Positions 34,185 through 46,663 of a stretch of 64,000 bases of DNA are shown here, piece by piece. The notes beneath the pieces are model-generated. The model saw only the letters and a program-made list of their open reading frames with translations, was not told the origin of the DNA and ran no database searches. Made by a program: the position numbers and the translations under genes. How positions within the stretch are numbered: the first letter of the stretch is position 1; every line of letters starts with the position of its first letter. This stretch comes from Gorsachius magnificus. Its lineage: Eukaryota > Chordata > Aves > Pelecaniformes > Ardeidae. The stretch lies in NCBI GenBank assembly GCA_034008185.1, contig CM067081.1:1488001-1552000 (forward strand). The letters are read 5' to 3'.

Positions 34185-34795
34185 ATTCGGTAATTCTTCC
34201 CTTCTACTCTGCTCTGGTGAGACCCCCCCAGAGCCCCGCGTCCAGCTCGGGGGTCCCCAGCGCAGGACAGACAGGGACCTGCTGGAACGGGGCCAGAGGA
34301 GGCCACGGGAATGGTCCGAGGGCTGGAGCCCCTCTGCGCTGGGGAAAGGCTGGGAGAGTTGGGGGTGCTCAGCCTGGAGAAGAGAAGGCTCCAAGCAGAC
34401 CTGATTGCGGCCTTTTTACCAAGGTCTGTAGCAACAGGACAAGGGGGAGTGGTTTTAAACTGAAAGAGGGCAGGTTTAGATTGGACATAAAGAGGAAATT
34501 CGTTACAATGAGGGTGGTGAGGCACTGGCACAGGTTGCCCAGAGAAGTTGTGGACGCCCCATCATTGGAAGTGTCCAAGGTCAGGTTGGACGGGGCTCTG
34601 AGCAACCTGATCCCTAGTGGAAGATCACAGAATCACAGAATCATTTAAGTTGGAAGAGACCTTTAAGATCATCGAGTCCAGCTGTCAACCTAACACTGCC
34701 AAGTCCAACAGTAAATGTCCCTACCCATGGCAGGGGGTTGGACTGGATGATCTTCAAAGGTCCCTTCCAACCCAAACCATGCTATGATTCTATGA
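34185..34795 (+). mobile_element. CR1 LINE fragment interrupted by another CR1
   Basis: This plus copy runs from the ALVRPP-type region of pol to CCATGCTATGATTCTATGAC. It is interrupted at about 34627-34715, after GTGGAAG, and resumes with ATGTCCCTACCC. The pol frame is broken. Confidence 0.88.
34627..34715 (-). mobile_element. Short CR1 3' end nested in a plus CR1
   Basis: CACAGAATCACAGAATCATTTAAG then GTTGGAAGAGACCTTTAAGATC marks a different CR1 subfamily in inverse orientation, only about 90 bp long, inserted into the older copy at 34185-34795. Confidence 0.8.
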
Positions 34796-35095
34796 CAATC
34801 TGTTGGGAAGACTTGTCTTGGGAGATCATTGAAATTATTGGTATGAGCCTATTCAGGATGTAGCAAATGAAAGAGAAATGGCAGTATGTTAATAGCTGTC
34901 AACCACATTAATGCTTTTCTAGTGTCATCTCCTGCTTCAGCTGAAACTCCTGGCCCAGAACTAAATTAAGTCTTATTTTTGACCCATTTGGCTGTGCATG
35001 AGAACTGGTCTGGAGCCTGTTGTGGTACAGGAGCTGCTTTGGAGTGAAAAAACTCTTTTGGAGGGTTGCATTTTTCTTCAGTAGATTGGTCTTAG

Positions 35096-35303
35096 CTTGA
35101 CTGAGGGTGGTGAGGCACCAGCACAGGTTGTCCAGAGCAGTTGTGGATGCTCCATCCCTGGAAGTGTTCAAGGCCAGGTTGGATGGGGCTTTGAGCAGCC
35201 TGGGCTAGTGGAAGATGTCCCTGCCCGTGGCAGGGGGGTTGGACTGGATGAGCTTTGCAGATCCCTTCCAACCCAAACCATTCTATGGTTCTATAATTCT
35301 ATG
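35096..35303 (+). mobile_element. CR1 LINE 3' fragment
   Basis: It begins TGACTGAGGGTGGTGAGGCACC and ends TTCTATGGTTCTATAATTCTATGA. Only the last 200 bp of the element are present. Confidence 0.88.
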
Positions 35304-35520
35304 ACTGTCTCCGGTGACCACACGTGCCCACGGCAGGGCAGGAGAAGGGGACTGGCGGTGCCGCGGGTTGACCTACCTGTATGTGACAGCCCTAAGTCTT
35401 CCTACAGCTCCAACCTCACTGATTATTCCTCTTAGGAAAAAATTGCAGATTTGTGGCCAAAATGTTCTGATTTTTAATTTCTTGTTTCCAAATATGCCCC
35501 GATCCACTGACGCAGAAGTG

Positions 35521-35550
35521 CATATATATATATTTTATATATATATATAA
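35521..35550. repeat. (AT)n microsatellite
   Basis: An alternating A/T run, interrupted once by TTT. It is a simple repeat in RNF169 intron 1. Confidence 0.9.
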
Positions 35551-36030
35551 AGTATGCCATTGGCGTACCTTCATGGAATTTAGTTAACATCCTTTTAAAA
35601 GAACTAGAGGAACTACTCTTCTTGGAGAACTGTTTCCAAACCTCTCCGTAGTCAGAAAACTTCTACCTTCTTGGTTTGTGTTTTGAAAACATGAAGATCT
35701 CATCTTCATCTGCAAGTATAAACACAAACTGCTGGAAGTTAAAAGGAAACACAGTGAAAACCTCAAGGTTTTGATTATCCCTGCCAGGAATAAAGGGAAG
35801 CTACGAAGTGCTGAAAGTTTCCATGGAAGCTGGGGGCGAGAGGGATTCACTGCCATGGGTGGCAGAGCTTTGACTTGCCGCATGGCATCGGTTTGGCAAA
35901 ACCCAGAAGCCTCTGAACGACAGACAGGGAACCAAAGGGTTTCTGCATGGGTTCAACTTATTTTTATTCAGCCTGTGTTGCTGAATTCACCAGATGGATT
36001 TTTCTGAGTCTTTCGCCAGTAGATAGCAAA

Positions 36031-36541
36031 TCTGTGTCCAGCTCTGGAGCCCTCAGCACAAGGAGGACATGGACTGTTGGAGCGGGGCCAGGGGAGGGCT
36101 ACTAAAATGCTCCGAGGGCTGGAGCCCTCTGCTCTGAGGCCAGGCTGGGAGAGTTGGGGGTGTTCAGCCTGGAGCAGAGGAGGCTGCGGGCAGAGCTGAG
36201 TGTGGCCGCTCAGGGCTTCAAGGGGGCCCAGAGGAAAGGGGGGGACAAGCTTTTTAGTAGGGCCAGCTGGGACAGGACAAGGGGGGATGGCTTTAAACTG
36301 AAGCAGGGGAGGTTTAGACTGGATCTAAGGAAGAAATTCTTTCCAGTGAGGGTGGTGAAACCCTGGCAGGGGTTGCCCAGAGAGGGGGTGGAGGCCCCAT
36401 CCCTGGGACCATTCCAGGCCAGGTTGGCCGGGGCTGTGAGCAACCTGATGTGGTTCAAGGTGTCCCTGCTCCTGCAGGGGGGTTGGGCTGGGTGACCTCT
36501 GGGGGTCCCTTCCAACCCAAAACGTTCTATGATTCTGTGAT
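36031..36541 (+). mobile_element. CR1 LINE fragment
   Basis: It runs from CCAGCTCTGGAGCCCTCAGC to the GTTCTATGATTCTGTGA tail. It is nearly collinear with the inverted copy at 22363-23250 and the copy at 24178-24722, so these three belong to one subfamily. The plus frame still reads MGVFSLEQRRLRAELSVAAQ. Confidence 0.92.
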
Positions 36542-39455
36542 TAACGGCGACGTTGTATAATGCACACTTCTGCGGGCTACCATTGAAAGGACGGAGTCAT
36601 GCAAGGGGATTGAGGCTACAAGTCAAATGCCTCTTACAAAGAGAACCAGCGGTAAATAATTAGAAAAGCTTTTGTCCTCTCAGGTAGTGTAGAAATTAAT
36701 TGGTTTTTCCAAGATTGAGCATGAAACTCTTGTCTGCCAGGGTAAGAGAGCAGGATGCTGGGTTTGATCCTGCGCTGTGACTGTTTCGGTGCCATCACCC
36801 TGCTTGGAAGGAGAATCCCAGTGCCAACCTTGCCACCAACCCTTCCAAGTCAGCTTCATTCCGAAACCGTTTATGTTGACCCGCAGGCTTGCTCGAGAGG
36901 AAAAGCAAGTAGGAGCTTTGCTGCAAAATCAAGTAAAAGGCCATTTCTTCCATCATCTTTGCCGTTGATCTCCTAGGCCATAGCGCACATCAAAATAGCT
37001 GAGCAGCCCTGTCCTGGACCTGACCGTCCCGAATTAGCACGCGGAGGTGGGCTGGAGGAACATGAGTGATGCTCTGATCGTCTTGCCCTTCCTCCCCAGC
37101 TGCATCCCCGTGTGAGGACCGGTCTGGTTCGATTTGCAGCAGTTCTGTGCCGATGGGAGCATCCTTGGTTGGGGGGCAGCCACCGTGCAGCATCGCTCTA
37201 ACCCAGAAACCATAGCGGGGTGTCGTAAACATGGATATAGGGTTGCGCATACATTTTTGTTCTCTTCTACACAGAGTTAGAAATTTGGGGTCTCTCTCTT
37301 TTGACCCATCTATAAAATAGACGAGTTGGCGCATAAAGATGCTGTAGATAAAATTGCCTCCGCCTGGTGTTGGACCTCTTTAGCTAACCCGGCATGACAT
37401 TATAGATAAATATCGTTCAATTATTTAAAATCTCTTGTGGCTTGCTGAACCCCCATAAGCAACAAAACAGTTTATGGGGCTTGTCTTCCCCGCGGCACGC
37501 TTCCCTCGGGGTTAGCTCGTACGCTTTTATTACCCTGGAGGGAAAAAAAAAATCCCCCTTTTTAGCTCTGAAGATAAGGTCTGAGACAAGCCTTAAACAT
37601 TCAGAAGTAATTGAAGGTTGCTGCAGTTACAGATTGCTGCTGCTCTCGGGACTGTCTCCGTGGAAGTTCAGCTTGATAAAATTCACAAAGAACTGGAAGT
37701 GCTCAAGGACACAATTGGAAAAAAAAAACCAACGGTTTGAGAAGCCGGTGGAAGGTTTCCAGGGCGGCCGGTTGCAGGCGCAGAAGCAGGAGCGAGGAAT
37801 GCAGCCTGGCCTCCCCGGCATCGCCACCGCTCGGGATTTTTATCACACATGTTGGGACATTTTGGATTTTTTCCTTTAAAAACAAGCCTAGCTCGCGCAG
37901 GCGTGGGAGTAAGAGGGAATAGCAGCTGGTTTGGGTTTGGTTTTTTTTTTTAAAAAAAAAGCCTTATAATCTATATACGTGATGTCTGATTACAAGAGAT
38001 TTTTTTTTCCCCCTTTTAAAGCAAATATTGAAGAAATACTTTGTGATTTCTTCAGCTCTGATGTTGGCAGCGTTCCCTCTCTGGAGCAGGAAGTTTGCCC
38101 TCACACTCACCAGTCGGGAGGGCCTGAAGTTACTGGGCTTTCCTCTAAAAATTTTAAAAGCAAACTGGTGGAAGACAGGAGAGGTGAAAGCAGGATTTAG
38201 TCAGTCTTTAAATGGCTTGTTTCGGCATCAGGGCTCTGACCTGTCTCCAGGGAGGAGGCAAATGTGGCCGCCAGCCGGAGGAGGATGCCTGCCGGGGCAG
38301 CCGGCCGCTGGGTGTTTGATTTACTTACCCCACCATGAACTTTTTGTTTTGGACCAATGTGTTTGAGGAATAAAAACTCTTCCTAAACAAAACGTGGCGG
38401 TGGAGCTGCCCGTTTAGATCCCTTCATTTTAGCGAGCTGGGAAAAGGCGATACCACTGATGTTTCCTCCTTGCTCGTAGCTGTTGCATCCCGAGCATCGC
38501 ACATCGGGATGATGGGCTGTGCTGCACCCTGGAGTGCTGATACGAGCTGAGCCAGGACGGTTGTTCAGGGGTTGTTGTTTTATTCTGGTTGTTCCCTTTT
38601 CCATCCAAGCTCCTCCGACTGCAGTGCAGCTTGCCCAGACTTGCGCTGCACAGAAGCAGGAGGGAGCTTTGAGAGGCCGATGTAAAGCAGGGAGTCATCT
38701 GGGGAGGAACAGCCGCCAGGGAGGGAGGTTAAACTATAACCCCGTGCCAATACGCTTGTGGGTTTCTAAATTCCCGAGGGGGAAGGGAGGAAGCGGGAGC
38801 AGGACGGGGAATTCCTGCCGGACGGAGCAGTCCGCCCGCCCAGCTTCAAAATATTGACCTCGGGGAGCGCATTGCGAGCGGAATAAAAGCTCTGCTTGCT
38901 CCGGACCGCTGGGATGGCACTGCAAGCGGCTGCGAAGGTGATGGGGATGTGGAGGAGTCAAAACACCGTTTCTATAGAAAAGAGAGAGCGTTCTCGAGGT
39001 GTTCATTTAAACGGCAGAAGGGCAGGGGTGTGAATTCGGGGTGGTGTGCTGCTGCTGCTGCCAGGCTGTGTTTCTTGGGCATCTGGCTGGAGCAGAGGCT
39101 TAAAGCCTGGCTTTATTTCTAGGACTCTGATTCCCTGTGACATCTCAGCGCTGTTACTTTAACCTCGGTGTTTACATCCTCCTAATACTCCCCCCCGATT
39201 GCTTAACTGCTTGTCAAGAACTCTTGAGAATCTCAAAAGAAACTATAGAATTGCGAAACAGTATTGCATGTTTCTGTATGTTAAACAAGAGCTTTGATAG
39301 CAGTGTCATAGTATAAACATATGTGCTTGAAAAAATGCTGCAGAACCTCGTGTGTGGTCCCTAGAGAGCTTTACCCTTTTTTGGGAAATAATGGGCAACC
39401 CCAATCATCCTACGCTAAAAAGTGTTCCTTTTTTTTGTTTTCCTTCTCTTTCCAG

Positions 39456-39532
39456 ACTTTATATTCAGAGCACCCATTAAATTAAGCAAACCAGGGGAAC
39501 TCCGAGAAGAATATGAAAGCCAGCTAAGGAAG
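39456..39532 (+). CDS. RNF169: RNF169 exon 2
   Basis: The exon completes the Asp codon from exon 1 and then encodes FIFRAPIKLSKPGELREEYE and SQLRK, a block that is almost invariant in vertebrate RNF169. The acceptor is a strong pyrimidine tract ending tttccag at 39455. The donor is AAG|GTATGG at 39532-39533. Length is 77 bases, starting in phase 1 and ending in phase 0. No catalytic role is known for this segment; it begins the linker between the RING and the C-terminal ubiquitin-binding region. Confidence 0.95.
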
Positions 39533-41189
39533 GTATGGTATTCTGTGTAATTGCGTTTTTTTTCTTCGAGAATAACTTGGATTTCCTGCAGGAATGCCAT
39601 CCTACCTATGGGGAAACTGGAAGGGCTTTTTATTCCCGCCCTGGAACAAGGTCATTTCTTCCCTTTATGCTGTTCAGCCACTTCAGGAAAACGTTGGCAG
39701 TAACTGAGCACGCAGAAGCCAGGTTTTGCTGTCTTAGGCTGCCTTCCAGACCATGGAAATGTACCTTCCTTGGTGGACCTCGAGCGACTGTTCGGTTGGA
39801 CGGGATTTATTAGAGCATCGGTATTTGCGGATGTAATTCCATAAAGGCTTTTGCAGCGTAAGGCTTCTCCTGCAGTAACATCCTTCTCAGAAACAACCTG
39901 TTCCAAACTAGAGCTTTCTAGTTTTAGGCAAGAAAAAAAGGTCATTTAAAGACAAAGAACTGAGAAGGGAAGAAAAGCTTTTCAGCTGTTCTGGAGTTAA
40001 AATCTGGGAAAATATTTTCTACGTTTAGAAAGGGATTTTTTTCTTAATCTAAATCGTTGAAGTATCTCCAGTGGCGAGCCATTTGTGGAAGCTGGCTGCT
40101 TTTTAAGTGAGAAACATTAGAGGGAAAGCAATGACTGCTGTAGCCGAGCGGATAATGATTTCCATTGCAACCCCTCTCGTGAGAGTTGCCCGTAACTTGC
40201 TAAAACATCCACGCCGTCACTTGTAGCTCCTGCCTCCGTCGTCCCTTCCTCCTCCCGGACCTGCGCACCAGTCCTGCCGAAACAACGTGGACTCTGCCCC
40301 GCTGCTGGTGTCTCTGTCAATAGATTTAATCTCTGTCCCAGGGCCTTGATCTCTGTGATGGTGTTTTGCTTTGAGATGGGTCCGACCTCTCGCTGATGAG
40401 GTTATCTGCTGGGGAAGAGGAACGGGGGTTTATTCATCGTTGAGGAATTTTCTCTGGGTTCTCACTTGAAGATCTCACCAACTGTAGAAGTGGCTGGGAA
40501 GCTGATGGTTGGTTAGAAAACCAGCCTTGTCCACCGAGTGGTGCTAAGTAGGGAAATGCAGCTGAGATGGGATTTAAGGTAAAGAACTCATCTGGGAAAT
40601 GCATATAGGTGAGGAGGCAATTAAAGGTGTGGAAGGGTCTTCTCTCCTGCTTCTCCATGCGTGGCATTAGCCGTGACGCTGATGGGCAGCGTCCCTACAG
40701 CTTTTTAGGTGACTTTGGCTGACGATGACCTTCCATTAAGTAACCTTAAGAAACACAGACTCTTCTCTGGCCCAGGTGACTTTTGCAAGGTAGGCAAGCA
40801 TGGTTTGTGTGTAAAGTCTTGTGACCAGTGGCGTTTTTAGCAACGGTGAGACACTTTGTTGAGAAGCAGTTGCCTTAGGCAGCAGCATAAGGCTTACGTG
40901 CACAGAAATCTTATTCGTGTAAAAATCCAGTTTATTAATTAACTTAAATGCGCATCACTGTGTTTGGCAATTTAATTTTTTTTCACTCTAACCTTCAGGA
41001 TGAGTATACTCAGGGTATCTTTGGCTTAAAGAAGAAATGAAGCTTTTCATGTAGGTATTAACTGTAAACCTTGCTAGGGTTTTATAAATCTCTCCATAAT
41101 AGTGAGTGGGAGACTTTCCGTGATGATATTGGAGCTACCTCATCATCGATCCTGCCAGACTTGTTGCTTGATGTCTTCATCAAGGTGGA

Positions 41190-41497
41190 AGTCATGAGGA
41201 CAGAGCCAGATTCTTTGCAGTGGTGCCCAGTGCCAGGACAAGGGGCCATGGGCACAAACTGAAGCAGAAGAGGCTCCAGTTGAATATGAGGAAGAACCTC
41301 TTGACTGTGAGGGTGCCCGAGCCCTGGCCCAGGCTGCCCAGGGGGGCTGTGGAGTCTCCTTCTCTGGAGATCTTCAACCCCCGCCTGGACGTTGTCCTGT
41401 GCCCCCTGCTCTGGGTGAGCCTGCTTGGGCAGGGGGGTGGCACTGGGGGAGCTCTGGAGGGCCCTGCCAACCCCTGCCAGTCTGAGATTCTGGGATT
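41190..41497 (+). mobile_element. CR1 LINE 3' fragment
   Basis: It opens with AGGACAGAGCCAGATTCTTTGCAG and reads as CR1 pol C-terminus (VPSARTRGHGHKLKQKRLQL), ending GAGATTCTGGGATTC. It is the same subfamily as the minus copy at 30449-31078. Confidence 0.9.
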
Positions 41498-42214
41498 CAA
41501 CCCAGTTGCAAGGCCAGAATGTCACAGGCATCCAGAGGAGAAGGAAGCACCGGAGTTCATTGAGGCAGGATCTCAGCTCTTGCAGTTCTTCCAAGTGCCT
41601 CTGGACTGATGCATATCTGGATCTTCTGGAAGGATTAAACCAGCCTCTCTCCCATGGTCCATAAAATTTTGATAGGAGCATTGCCTCCGTGCAGCACAAA
41701 GTGGGTACTTTATCACTGCTTGTTAATCCTGATCGCTCCGTTACCAATTTTAAATATTATATATAAAGTTTGAGTAAGACCGGAGCTAAGGACATTTTTG
41801 CATCTACCGCTTGACTGCAGCAAAAAGAGACCACGTGCAGTTCAGTGCCAACGCTCTTCCCTTCCCCACCAGTCAAAAGAAAATACTTTAACATGTTTCT
41901 GGCATGTGGGCCATGGTTTTGTCTCATTCCTGCTCAGCCTGCTGCCTTCCCCTTTTTGCTCCCTGGCGGATGGGAGATAGGTTTCGTTCCCCTGCCGACT
42001 TAAACTCACTTTTTGTGAACCTCGTCTGAAAAAGCTGGGGGGAAGGGGGGGGGCTTTCTGAATCATCATCTAAGAGGAAAGGGCAATGCAATTTTGCTGA
42101 CAAAATGGCAGTTGATGATGCACTCACGCTTTTTCCTTATTCCAGGCAAAATTGCGACTTGCCACTTTAATGAGAGTTTCTTGGTGTCTCTGAACTTCTG
42201 AGTTAGGCAGGAGG

Positions 42215-42360
42215 AGACGAGAACTCAGGTTTGGGAATCGAACCTTGCGTGTAACTGGCCTTCCCTCTGTGTCTCGAGGCAAGAGATTTCATCTCAGCTT
42301 CCCTGCCTGTGAAGCAGGGATAACCCGTGCTGGCTTTCCTCCTGAGGAAGGGAGAGGAGC
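42215..42360 (+). mobile_element. Possible MIR-type SINE remnant
   Basis: CTCTGTGTCTCGAGG, TCAGCTTCCCTGCCTGTGAA and GCAGGGATAACCC in that order resemble the core and 3' part of a MIR element. It is diverged and has no clear A-box or B-box promoter. Confidence 0.35.
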
Positions 42361-44206
42361 ACTCGAAAGCTTTCACGTAAATCCTGGCTCTTGACCTGCT
42401 GCCCAGCCTTTTGCAGTTGAAAACAAGTAGTTCCTGTAATGACATACTGAAGAAGTTTTATTCGAAGCAGATAATCTCGTAGTGTCATTTTCTCAACCGA
42501 CTTTCAGAATGAGATGAATTTTTTGCTGTCTGTGCAGGATACCAAGGGGTTTGGTTTTTTTTTTTTCCCTTTTTACGCAGCGCGCTTGGTGCTCTGCTAT
42601 TTTATATTTTTCCAAAGGAGGATGTCATTTCTGCTTACTAAAAACCGAACTCATCCTGTTAAAACTTTCTCGATTGCTTGGAATCGCACGCAATCAGGAG
42701 GGAAACTCCTACCTGAGGCATGTGCTGACATGCAGCTTTCCAGCAGCATGGGTAGACGGAGCAGGCTCGGAGAGCGAGCAGGCAAACCCAGACAGTTTAT
42801 GGAGTGAAGAGAAGATGTCAAACGTGAGTTTACCAAACTTTTGGACGTAAATGTTAGTGTCAAGAACGATATTGCTGAAATTCTCATGTCTTGTGCAAAT
42901 CTGGAGCCAAAAAAATGAGCGTTTGCTTGTGCCCTATTTTTTGCCTGCCGTTTCAAACGGGATATCCGAAAGGGCTGCAGCCAGGCGTTAAAATGCATTT
43001 TCTGAGAACCGTACTGCTAATAGCAGCTGACGGTCCTGCATCCAGTATTTCAAAGCTGCTACTCGGATAACACAGGCCACTTCTCCCAGGGTAGCTGTTT
43101 CCCACCAGCTTGTTCCCAGCACAGCATTGCCACGTGTGTAAGTAAACCCTCTGGGAGGTAATTTGCATTAGGCTACTTTAAATGATTTTTTTTTTTTTTT
43201 TTTTAATTAGTACACATTTCATCATTAGAGTTTGCTTTTGTTTGCAACCTGAATTCTGGACCTAAATTCCTTTTTGTATCCCCTTCATTAAGGTTAAGAT
43301 CCTGTTGTTGCTTTTTGCACTGTTCACTGTCAGCAGAGCTCACACCTCCCGTTAACTGCACCATGGGTTGGCCGAAAATCCTTAAATATTCCTGTGTGTT
43401 GTTACATACGCTTGTGGCTTTAGATTTGGGAACTGGGTATAACTTAGACAAAAAAGTGAAGATCTCCATATAGCTGTCTTCCATGTGAGAAATACAAGGG
43501 ACACAAGCATTGGGTAGTATTTCGGCTGGCCAAAAAGAGTCATCTTTATGCTAAATCTTGACGTGAACTTGTTTTTCAGCCTTAAAAAAGGCTCCTTAAA
43601 GTGCAGAAATGTTCTTCATGAAACATAGAGGAGACTATTCATCATCTCGGCATCATGTGACCGTAAGCTATATTAGTCAGACACTGTGTTGTAGTTATTC
43701 CTTGAGATTATTAATAGATCAGGAATTTAAAGATACATCTTAAACCAACTCTAAAGGAGAAGTCAAACCAGGCTTTGAAAGCATTTGCTGAACACCCACG
43801 GTCAGCCAAACGGGACCAGGGGGGTGGGGAGGTCCTGGTTTCTACTTTCTCTCCTCCTACCTCTCTCTTCCTCAGCTCTGGGGGTTCAGGTTCAGGAGGA
43901 TTCGGGTCCTTCCCAGTCTGAAAATCACAATGTGCTTTTCTCATAATGCATCGTGAACTCTGTTTTCTTTGTCATCCGCATGTCCATGCTTTCCCCCCCG
44001 CCCCCACTTCCTGCGGCAGGGAAGAAAAATACTAAATATTTTTGGAAGAATGAGGAGTTGTTGCAGCGTCGCCCAGTGCCTTTACGTGCAGGGCTGTAGG
44101 GTCAGTGCCTGAGCTGCCCGGGGATGCCTTGAGCTTTACTGGAGGGCGCCGGGTCCCGCAGCGCTGCTTTCCCAGGAGGTGAGGGGGAAATTGCAGCAGT
44201 GTCGAG

Positions 44207-45170
44207 AATCATAGAATCATAGAATCCCAGGTTGGAAGGGACCTCAAGGATCATCTGCTCCAACCTTTCTGGGCAAGAGCACAGTCTAGACAAGATGGCC
44301 CAGCACCCTGTCCAGCTGAGGCTTGAAAGTGTCCAATGTGGCAGAGTCAACCCCTCCCCTGGGGAGATTATTCCAATGGGTGACTGTTCTCATGGGGAAA
44401 AATTTCCCTCTCATGTCCAATCGGAATCTTCTTAGGATCAACTTGTACCTATTCCCCCTCATCTTTTCCATGTGACTCCTTGTGACAAGGGAGTCTCCGT
44501 CTTCCTTGTAGCCACCCCTTAGGTACTCGTACATGATGATGAGATCCCCTCTGAGCCTCCTGTGCTCCAGGCTGAACAAACCCAGCTCTCTCAGCCCATC
44601 CCCATACGGCTGGAGAGGCTTCCCAGCCCTTGGGTCACCTTGGTGGCCCTGCTCTGGACCCCTCCAGCCTGCCCACAGCTTTTTTGTACAGTGGGGACCA
44701 GAACTGTACCCAGGATTCCAGGTGTGGCCTGACCAGCGCTGAGCAGAGTGGGATGATGGCTCCTTTATCTCTGCTGGTGATGCCCTTGTTGGTGCCCCCC
44801 AGCACCCTGTTGGCCTTCTTGGCTGCAGCAGCACCCTGCTCACTCCTCTGGCCCCCGGCCCTTCCCGCCCCCCGGTCCTTACTCACCGGCTGCTTCTTCA
44901 TGAGGTTCTTGTTAGACCACTCTTCCAGCATCTCCAGATCTTCTGGCAGGATGACTCTCCCTTCCAGAGTGTCCACTTCCCCATTCAATTTGGTGTCATC
45001 CACAAACTTCATCAGGCTACGCTTGATCCCATCATCCAGATCACTTATGAAGATACTGAATAACGTTGGGCCTTATATTGATCCCTCGGGGACCCCAGTT
45101 GCGACGGGTTGCCAGTTCAAAAAAGAGCTATTTACCACCACCCTGTGGGTGCCGCCTGCCAGCCAATTCC
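44207..45170 (-). mobile_element. CR1 LINE fragment (distinct older subfamily)
   Basis: The inverted tail GAATCATAGAATCATAGAATCC is followed by a 3' region typical of a separate CR1 branch (GATGGCCCAGCACCCTGTCC). On the minus strand it keeps pol blocks MKFVDDTKLNGEVDTLEG and ALVRPHLESWVQFW in broken frames. The reverse-transcriptase FADD box reads FVDD here, consistent with a dead copy. Confidence 0.88.
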
Positions 45171-45584
45171 CCCCTCAGAAGATAGGAGGAAACGTAACAG
45201 GGCAGCTTCTTAAGCGTCTGAGATGCCGACCCTCGAATGTGAGGAATAAACAGGAGTATTTGATATCCTAGTGCTCAGCCATAGCTGTGATTCATCAGCG
45301 TGATGGAGAGCTGTCAAGCAGAGGTCAAGCTTGTTGTCCCAGGCAAGGGTGATTTATGCACAGGGGCAGGGTGGAGGAAGAAGGAAGAACCCGGTGTATA
45401 TACCTATAGATGTAGACTATTTTTGGCCTATGTGTAAGTTGAGGAAGAGGGGAGAGGCAAGCAGGCTGGATGGCTGGGTGATGAGTGAGAAGGGAGCTGG
45501 GGGAAGTTATACGAGCAGGGATGACTGGACAGGGCTAGCTGAAGTCCATACTGCAGAGCCTTTTCATCGCCTGTTCCTGAGGCT

Positions 45585-46663
45585 CATGGCTTGGACAGAC
45601 GTACTCTTCGTTGGGTAAAGAACTGGCTGGGTGGCCGAGCCCAGAGAGTTGTGGTCAACAGAGTTAAATCCAGTTGCTGGCCAGGCACAAGCGGTGTCCC
45701 CCAGGGCTCAGTGCTGGGGCCAGTTCTGTTTAACATCTTTATCAATGACCTGGGCGAGGGGATCGAGGGCACCCCCAGCCAGTTTGCAGATGACCCCGAG
45801 CTGGGCAGAGTGTGGATCTGCTGGGGGGGAGGGGGGCTCTGCAGAGGGACCTGGCCAGGCTGGAGCCATGGGCCCAGCCCAGTTGGGTGAGGTTCAACAA
45901 GGCCAAGGCTGGGTCCCGCCCTGGGGTTACAACAACCCCACGCAGCGCTCCAGGCGTGGGGCAGAGGGGCTGGAAAGCTGCCCGGCGGAAAAGGACCTGG
46001 GGGGTTTGGTCGAGAGGGGGCTGGAGAGGAGCCAGCAGGGTGCCCAGGTGGCCAAGGGGGCCAGAGGCATCCTGGCTTGTATCAGGAGTGGTGTGGCCAG
46101 CAGGAGCAGGGCAGGGACCGTGCCCCTGTGCTGGGCACTGGGGGGGCCGCCCCTCGAATGCTGGGGTCAGGGTTGGGCCGGCCGCGGAGGGCTGGAGGGG
46201 CTGGAGCGTGTCCAGAGAAGGGCAGCGGAGCTGGGGAGGGGTCTGGAGCCCCAGGCTGCTGGGGAGCGGCTGGGGGAGCTGGGGGGGTTCAGCCTGGAGC
46301 AGAGGAGGCTGAGGGGAGCCCTCATTGCTCCCTACAACTGCCTGAGAGGAGGGGGGAGGCCGGGGGGGTCGGGCTCTGCTCCCAGGGAAGGGGCGATGGG
46401 ACAAGGGGCACCGGCCTCAAGTTGTGCCAGGGCAGGGTGAGGTTGGCCCTGGGGAACAATTCCTTCCCCAAAGGGCTGTCAGGGGCTGGAAGGGGCTGCC
46501 CAGGGAAGGGGTCGAGTCCCCAGCCCTGGGGGGATTTAAGAGCCGGGCAGAGGCGGTGCTGAGGGCCAGGGTTTGGGGGTGGGATGGCAGGGGTAGGGGA
46601 ACGGTTGGGCTGGGGGAGCTTCAAGGGCTTTGCCAACCCAAACCATTCCATGATTCTATGAAA
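45585..46663 (+). mobile_element. CR1 LINE, longest GC-rich-subfamily copy
   Basis: It starts in the reverse transcriptase ([16 protein letters not shown], then [20 protein letters not shown] and FADD) and ends CCATTCCATGATTCTATGA. The N-terminal part is still readable as CR1 pol, but from about 45790 onward the frame changes and the sequence becomes G-rich low-complexity. Its 3' half is almost the same as 28612-29335. Confidence 0.92.

Larger units (their letters stand above)
25398..39455 (+). other. RNF169: RNF169 intron 1
   Basis: This 14-kb intron has a GTGCGG donor and a ...ctctttccag acceptor. It begins in the CpG island, with G17 (25440-25456) and G15 (25561-25575) runs, and holds at least nine CR1 fragments in both orientations, two nested pairs and several tandem repeats listed separately. 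Stretches between repeats (about 25900-27470, 29750-30440, 31080-32730, 36550-39450) show no gene I can support. A T10A9 tract is at about 37941-37960. Confidence 0.8.

Noticed and set aside
41082..41747. A 221-codon minus-strand open frame in RNF169 intron 2
   Set aside because: It is the antisense of a CR1 3' end plus unique intron sequence, with no splice support.
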